Under the pieces are notes generated by a model. It did not search any database and was not told the origin of the DNA. It saw only the letters and a list, made by a program, of their open reading frames with translations. Position numbers and translations under genes: made by a program. Of a stretch of DNA of 64,000 bases, positions 60,297 to 64,000 are shown piece after piece. Origin of the DNA: Arthrobacter sp. zg-Y1171 (GTDB lineage: Bacteria > Actinomycetota > Actinomycetes > Actinomycetales > Micrococcaceae); assembly GCF_025244845.1 (NCBI RefSeq), contig NZ_CP104264.1, positions 2,666,001-2,730,000 of the forward strand, given 5' to 3'. Each line of letters opens with the position of its first letter. Positions within the stretch are counted from its first letter, which is position 1.

Positions 60297-60339
60297 CCAG
60301 GTTAGGCGATCCTTATTATGAATAACTCAGAATAAGGAT
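60297..60339. promoter_or_regulatory. Overlapping IdeR-like and Fur-like sites before fur
   Basis: A 19-bp stretch (60297-60315) matches 14 of 19 positions of the remembered DtxR/IdeR consensus (AGGTTAGGC core then CCT). It overlaps a dyad of perfect 9-bp arms ATCCTTATT (60309-60317) and AATAAGGAT (60331-60339), with an inner dyad TTATT-ATG-AATAA (60313-60325). Assigning Fur and IdeR as binders is an inference. Confidence 0.5.
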
Positions 60340-60342
60340 AGG

Positions 60343-60801
60343 ATGTTGGACATGAACGGAAACGCAGCTGCAGAGGAAACCACCGCCAGGTGGTCCGATG
60401 AGCTGCGCGCCCACGGCCGTCGGGTGACCAAGCAGCGGCTCGCCGTACTCCGTGCCGTCGACTCCGCACCGCACTCGGTGGCGGACGACGTCGCGGCCGG
60501 CGTGCGCCGGGAACTCCCGGATATTTCCCTGCAGTCCGTCTATGTGATCCTGGCCGACCTCACCGAAACAGGCCTGCTGCGGAAAATCGAAACCCCCGAT
60601 TCTCCGGCCCGGTACGAGACCCGCGTGAATGACAACCACCACCACGCCATCTGCATTGAATGCGGACGGATCGAGGACGTGGACTGCGCCGTCGGCCACG
60701 CTCCCTGCCTCACCCCCGGAAACACACACGGTATGACCATCCAGATTGCGGATGTGCTCTACCGCGGGATCTGCACCGACTGCGCCGCCGCAGCCTCGTA
60801 G
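60343..60801 (+). CDS. Fur-family transcriptional repressor
   Basis: 152-aa metal-sensing regulator. It has [16 protein letters not shown], the DNA-recognition helix region [18 protein letters not shown], the metal-binding NDNHHHAIC and two CxxC pairs (CIEC, CTDC). Next to a catalase gene it is most like FurA/PerR-type peroxide or iron regulators. Start may be the ATG at 60343 or 60352; AGGAT fits the latter slightly better. Catalase follows 50 nt later, so co-transcription and autoregulation are likely. Confidence 0.9.
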   Translation: MLDMNGNAAAEETTARWSDELRAHGRRVTKQRLAVLRAVDSAPHSVADDVAAGVRRELPDISLQSVYVILADLTETGLLRKIETPDSPARYETRVNDNHHHAICIECGRIEDVDCAVGHAPCLTPGNTHGMTIQIADVLYRGICTDCAAAAS

Positions 60802-60851
60802 CCCGCCCCAAGCCTTTCCTCCCTTTTGTCAGCACCAGAGAAAGAACAAGT

Positions 60852-62342
60852 ATGTCCAACTTCACCACCACGCAGACCGGCACCCCGGTTGCCAGCGACG
60901 CCCACTCGCTGAGCACCGGCGCCGACGGCGCCATTGCCCTTCACGACCGTTACCTGGTCGAGAAGCTGGCACAGTTCAACCGGGAGCGTATTCCGGAGCG
61001 CATCGTGCACGCCAAGGGCGGCGGCGCATTCGGTGAGTTCGTTGTCACCGAGGATGTCTCCAAGTACACGCGTGCCGCTGTGTTCCAGCCGGGCACCGTC
61101 ACCGAAACCGTCCAGCGGTTCTCCTCAGTTGCCGGTGAAATGGGTTCGCCCGACACCTGGCGCGACGTGCGCGGCTTCGCCCTGCGTTTCTACAGCAGCG
61201 AGGGCAACTACGACATCGTCGGCAACAACACTCCGGTGTTCTTCATCCGCGACGGCATCAAGTTCCCGGACTTCATCCACTCGCAGAAGCGCCTTCCGGG
61301 TTCCGGCCTGCGCGACGCGGACATGCAGTGGGACTTCTGGACCAACTCCCCCGAGTCCGCCCACCAGGTCACGTACCTCATGGGCGACCGCGGGCTTCCG
61401 ACGTCGTGGCGCGAAATGCCCGGCTTCGGCTCGCACACCTACCAGTGGATCAATGCCGCCGGCGAGCGCTTCTGGGTGAAGTACCACTTCACGTCCAACC
61501 AGGGCAACCATGAAATCACCGGTGCCGAGGCTGAGAAGATTGCCGGCGCCGACGCCGACTACTACCGCCGCGACCTGTACGAGGCCATCGAGGCCGGCAA
61601 CTTCCCGTCCTGGGACCTGCACGTGCAGGTTATGCCGTACGAAGATGCCAAGACGTACCGGTTCAACCCGTTCGACCTGACCAAGGTCTGGCCGCACGCG
61701 GACTACCCGCTGATCAAGGTGGGTACCCACACCCTGAACCGCAACCCGGAAAACTTCTTCGCGCAGATCGAACAGGTTGCCCTGTCTCCCGCGAACCTGG
61801 TTCCCGGCATCGATGCCAGCCCGGACAAGATGCTGATGGCCCGCATCTTCTCCTACCCGGACGCCCAGCGTTACCGCATCGGCGCCAACTACAACCAGCT
61901 GCCGGTCAATGCGCCCAAGGCTCCGGTTAACAACTACTCGCAGGACGGCGCCATGCGCTTCTCCTACAACTCCCCGCAGACTCCGGTCTACGCACCGAAC
62001 ACGCTGGGCGGCCCCGCTGCCGATGCAGCGCTGGCCGGTTCGGGCAGCTGGGAGAACGACGGCGCCCTGGTGCGTGCCGCCGCGACCCTGCACTCCGAGG
62101 ACAGCGACTTCGTCCAGGCCGGTACCCTGTACCGCGAGGTTTACGACGACGCCGCCAAGCAGCGTTTCCTGGAAACCATCACCGGCGCCATCTCCGGCGT
62201 GAAGCGTCCGCACATCCGCGAAGCTGCGATCCAGTACTGGACCAACGTTGACGCGACCTTGGGCGAGAAGCTGCGCCTTTCCCTGGCACAGGGCGAAACC
62301 ACGGCCAACGAAAAGGCCGAGTTCGTGGGCGTTGCTGAGTAA
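60852..62342 (+). CDS. katA: Monofunctional catalase
   Basis: 496-aa heme catalase converting hydrogen peroxide to water and oxygen. The essential histidine is in [12 protein letters not shown], the asparagine in VGNNTPVFF, and the heme-ligand tyrosine in [14 protein letters not shown]. Length fits the small-subunit clade. The ATG follows AGAAAGAA. It is the second gene after the Fur-family regulator, which likely derepresses it under oxidative stress or iron change. It ends in a terminator. Confidence 0.97.
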   Translation: MSNFTTTQTGTPVASDAHSLSTGADGAIALHDRYLVEKLAQFNRERIPERIVHAKGGGAFGEFVVTEDVSKYTRAAVFQPGTVTETVQRFSSVAGEMGSPDTWRDVRGFALRFYSSEGNYDIVGNNTPVFFIRDGIKFPDFIHSQKRLPGSGLRDADMQWDFWTNSPESAHQVTYLMGDRGLPTSWREMPGFGSHTYQWINAAGERFWVKYHFTSNQGNHEITGAEAEKIAGADADYYRRDLYEAIEAGNFPSWDLHVQVMPYEDAKTYRFNPFDLTKVWPHADYPLIKVGTHTLNRNPENFFAQIEQVALSPANLVPGIDASPDKMLMARIFSYPDAQRYRIGANYNQLPVNAPKAPVNNYSQDGAMRFSYNSPQTPVYAPNTLGGPAADAALAGSGSWENDGALVRAAATLHSEDSDFVQAGTLYREVYDDAAKQRFLETITGAISGVKRPHIREAAIQYWTNVDATLGEKLRLSLAQGETTANEKAEFVGVAE

Positions 62343-62360
62343 TTCCAGCACCCGCTAAAC

Positions 62361-62398
62361 CAGCAGCGGCCGGTCCCTTCGGGGGCCGGCCGCTGCTG
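62361..62398. terminator. Terminator between catalase and crtEb
   Basis: 17-bp stem (62361-62377 with 62382-62398), TTCG tetraloop, between convergent genes. T tract weak. Confidence 0.75.
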
Positions 62399-62411
62399 TC
62401 TGTCCTGCCTC

Positions 62412-63299
62412 CTACCGGGTAGGCCAGTACCAGATGATCAGCAGCGTCACCAGGAAACCGGTGAGGAAGTTCAGCTTCAGGAACCGTTTCCAGCCGGCAT
62501 TCGCCGCACCGGACCCGGCATCGGTGATCCGCAGGAACGGCACCAGGTTGAGGATGTAGGGCAGGGCCAGCAGCCCGCCCAGCATCGCCGGCCAGGGAGT
62601 CAGCAGCATCAGCAGGCCGGCGGCGAGATAGGCAGCGGCGGCAAGCCATACCACCGGCCGCGCCCCCAGCACCGTGGCAATGGATCCGATCCCCCCTTCC
62701 CGGTCCGGCACCACGTCCTGCACCGCACCGAAGGCCTGGCTGGCCATGCCCCAGAGGAAGAACGCCCCCAGGACTGCCCAGAGCCCCGGGGTGAAGACCG
62801 CGCCGGCAAGGACCAGGCCGTACACTGCAGGGCTGACAAAGTGGGTGCTCGAGGTCATGGAATCCAGGAAGGGGCGTTCCTTGAACCGCAGTCCGGGCGC
62901 GCTGTACGCAATCACTGCAAAGACGCTGACTGCCAGCACCAGCCAGGACAGCGGGCTTCCCAGCAGGATCAAGGCCCCGAGGAACGGCACGTTGGTGATG
63001 GCCGCTGCCCACAACGTAATGCGGTGGAAACCGCGGTCCAGGACGGCGCCTTCCACTCCCCCCTTGCGCGGATTATGCAGGTCCGACTCGTAGTCGAAAA
63101 CATCGTTGATGCCGTACATCGCCAGGTTGTAGGGAACCAGGAAGTACAGCGTACCGATGACCCAGGTCAGGTCTATCTGCCCGGTGGTGAGCAGATAGGC
63201 GGCGGCAAACGGATACGCGGTGTTCACCCAGGAGAGCGGCCGCGAAGACACCAGCAGCATCCGCAGGGTTCCCGCGGTCGAGGTGGCGGCGGGGCTCAC
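62412..63299 (-). CDS. crtEb: UbiA prenyltransferase, probable lycopene elongase
   Basis: 295-aa membrane enzyme with about eight helices. It has the two prenyl-diphosphate motifs, NDVFDYESD and DVVPDREGG. In this gene context it is the lycopene elongase that adds C5 units to make C50 carotenoids. GTG start overlapping the crtYf-like stop (GTGA). It is the last gene of a co-translated set. The length and motifs rule out a soluble synthase. Confidence 0.88.
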   Translation of the reverse strand: MSPAATSTAGTLRMLLVSSRPLSWVNTAYPFAAAYLLTTGQIDLTWVIGTLYFLVPYNLAMYGINDVFDYESDLHNPRKGGVEGAVLDRGFHRITLWAAAITNVPFLGALILLGSPLSWLVLAVSVFAVIAYSAPGLRFKERPFLDSMTSSTHFVSPAVYGLVLAGAVFTPGLWAVLGAFFLWGMASQAFGAVQDVVPDREGGIGSIATVLGARPVVWLAAAAYLAAGLLMLLTPWPAMLGGLLALPYILNLVPFLRITDAGSGAANAGWKRFLKLNFLTGFLVTLLIIWYWPTR

Positions 63300-63640
63300 G
63301 GTGTTTCCTTCGGGTTCGGCTGGGCGCCTCCGGGCGCGGGGGCACGTCCTGGCAGCAGCGCCCAGAGCGCCGGCAGCAGCAGCACGGCCGCCAGCGGGTA
63401 GGCGAAATCCTCCAGCGGCGCAGCGCCGGCAAAGGCTCCGGATATGCGGTCCTCGTTGTACCAAAACAGGCCCACGCGGATCATGAGGTTGTCGAAGACG
63501 GCGGTCAGGGCCAACAGGACGACGGCGGTGACGGCCGCCGCGGCTGCGAAGTGCCGCGGGCGGTTCCGGCCCAGCAGGGCGGCTGCGAAGATCAGGGCTG
63601 CCGGCACGAGGAAGAACGCATTGAGGGTCCAGTAGGTCAC
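63296..63640 (-). CDS. crtYf: Lycopene epsilon-cyclase subunit CrtYf-like
   Basis: 114 aa, three membrane helices; pattern FDNLMIRVGLFWYNEDRISGAFAG and PLEDFAYPL matches heterodimeric C50 carotenoid cyclases. GTG start overlapping the CrtYe-like stop (GTGA). It would cyclise with CrtYe the ends of the elongated C50 chain. Short Pro/Gly-rich C-terminal tail. I reject in-frame starts further upstream. Confidence 0.88.
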   Translation of the reverse strand: MTYWTLNAFFLVPAALIFAAALLGRNRPRHFAAAAAVTAVVLLALTAVFDNLMIRVGLFWYNEDRISGAFAGAAPLEDFAYPLAAVLLLPALWALLPGRAPAPGGAQPNPKETP

Positions 63641-64000
63641 GGCCGGGTCCTCTCGCTCGGCCTGCGGGCCGGGGGTCCGCCGGCCCGGTCGGTGTTTCGT
63701 GCGGCGGCCCGGGCTGCGACCAGGCGCACCAGGCCGAAGAGCACCATGGTCAGGTAGCAAAGGAAGGCCAGGAAAAATATCTCCTCCACGGGCAGGTGCG
63801 GTGCCAAGGTCAGGCCGAGCATAAAGGGGGTCTCGCCGCGGTAGAAGATGTCGGAGCCGATGCCGGCCAGGTCCCAGCCGGTGAAGAACAGCACTCCGAT
63901 GGCCAGCACGGCGGCCGCCCGCCGTGCGTCGGCGAAGAAGAACAGCCGGAACCGGTGGTCGAGGAGCACCATGCAGCCCAGGGACAGCAGCAGGAAAAGC
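63637..64000 (-). CDS. crtYe: Lycopene epsilon-cyclase subunit CrtYe-like, 5' part cut by window edge
   Basis: At least 120 codons, open at the right window edge. FFFADARRAAAVLAIGV, WDLAGIG and LPVEEIFFLAFLCYLTM are typical of the CrtYe subunit. Nine codons before the first visible Met remain open and hydrophobic, as expected if the start lies outside the window. The C-terminal 30 residues are Arg/Pro-rich. Its stop overlaps the CrtYf-like start. Confidence 0.85.
   Translation of the reverse strand, partial: LFLLLSLGCMVLLDHRFRLFFFADARRAAAVLAIGVLFFTGWDLAGIGSDIFYRGETPFMLGLTLAPHLPVEEIFFLAFLCYLTMVLFGLVRLVAARAAARNTDRAGGPPARRPSERTRP

Overview
The window is a gene-dense, high-GC actinobacterial chromosome segment, most likely from Arthrobacter sensu lato (Micrococcaceae). 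Supporting evidence seen in the sequence: a mycothiol synthase (MshD), an actinobacterial GlnR-type regulator, C50-carotenoid genes (crtYe/crtYf/crtEb type), GTG and TTG starts, and actinobacterial RpoB/RpoC. No insertion sequence, prophage, integrase, CRISPR array or rRNA operon was seen. The segment reads as core chromosome with some accessory genes.

Layout. 1-13.4 kb holds the transcription/translation block, on the minus strand: tRNA-Trp, secE, nusG, rplK, rplA, a GNAT acetyltransferase, an L10-leader-like attenuator, rplJ, rplL, then (after a plus-strand thiolase) rpoB and a truncated rpoC. 13.7-19.4 kb holds an aminotransferase and a cell-envelope-stress locus: a PspC-domain histidine kinase and a NarL-type regulator, divergent from a 504-aa PspC/LiaF-like membrane protein, a small membrane protein and an 80-aa PspC protein. 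19.4-33.2 kb carries phosphofructokinase, folate/Fe-S-type and fatty-acid-binding-like proteins, GlnR, MshD, polyphosphate kinase overlapping a Nudix/phosphatase gene, and thyA-folA-asd. 33.2-37.5 kb carries murB with two HadA/HadB-like hot-dog proteins, a DUF2797 protein, a PfpI-like protein, and tRNA-Met and tRNA-Thr. 37.7-48.9 kb carries a Ser/Thr kinase-GAF protein, a DEAD-box helicase, a MOSC protein, a GT87 glycosyltransferase, an amidohydrolase, a cystathionine beta-synthase/gamma-synthase pair and an AlkA-like glycosylase. 49-64 kb carries an ammonium transporter with a PII-like tail, glutathione-independent formaldehyde dehydrogenase, thioredoxin, MarR, tRNA-Tyr, YajQ, HtpX, an MFS exporter, hydrolases, a Fur-family regulator with catalase, and the carotenoid genes running off the right edge.

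How the genes work together. Several sets look co-expressed by overlap or close spacing: response regulator with kinase (ATGA overlap), thyA-folA-asd, ppk-Nudix (TGATG), small membrane protein-hadA-like-hadB-like-murB, CBS-CGS, and crtYe-crtYf-crtEb (GTGA overlaps). The most interesting regulatory DNA is the divergent PspC promoter, with three TCAGGG copies exactly 11 bp apart plus a dyad. Also notable are the 192-nt rpoB-rpoC spacer, which can form two mutually exclusive hairpin systems, and the overlapping Fur-like and IdeR-like dyads before the fur-catalase pair. The most interesting protein architecture is the Amt transporter whose C-terminus looks like a degenerate PII domain. Everything here was read by eye; family assignments rest on remembered motifs, not searches.
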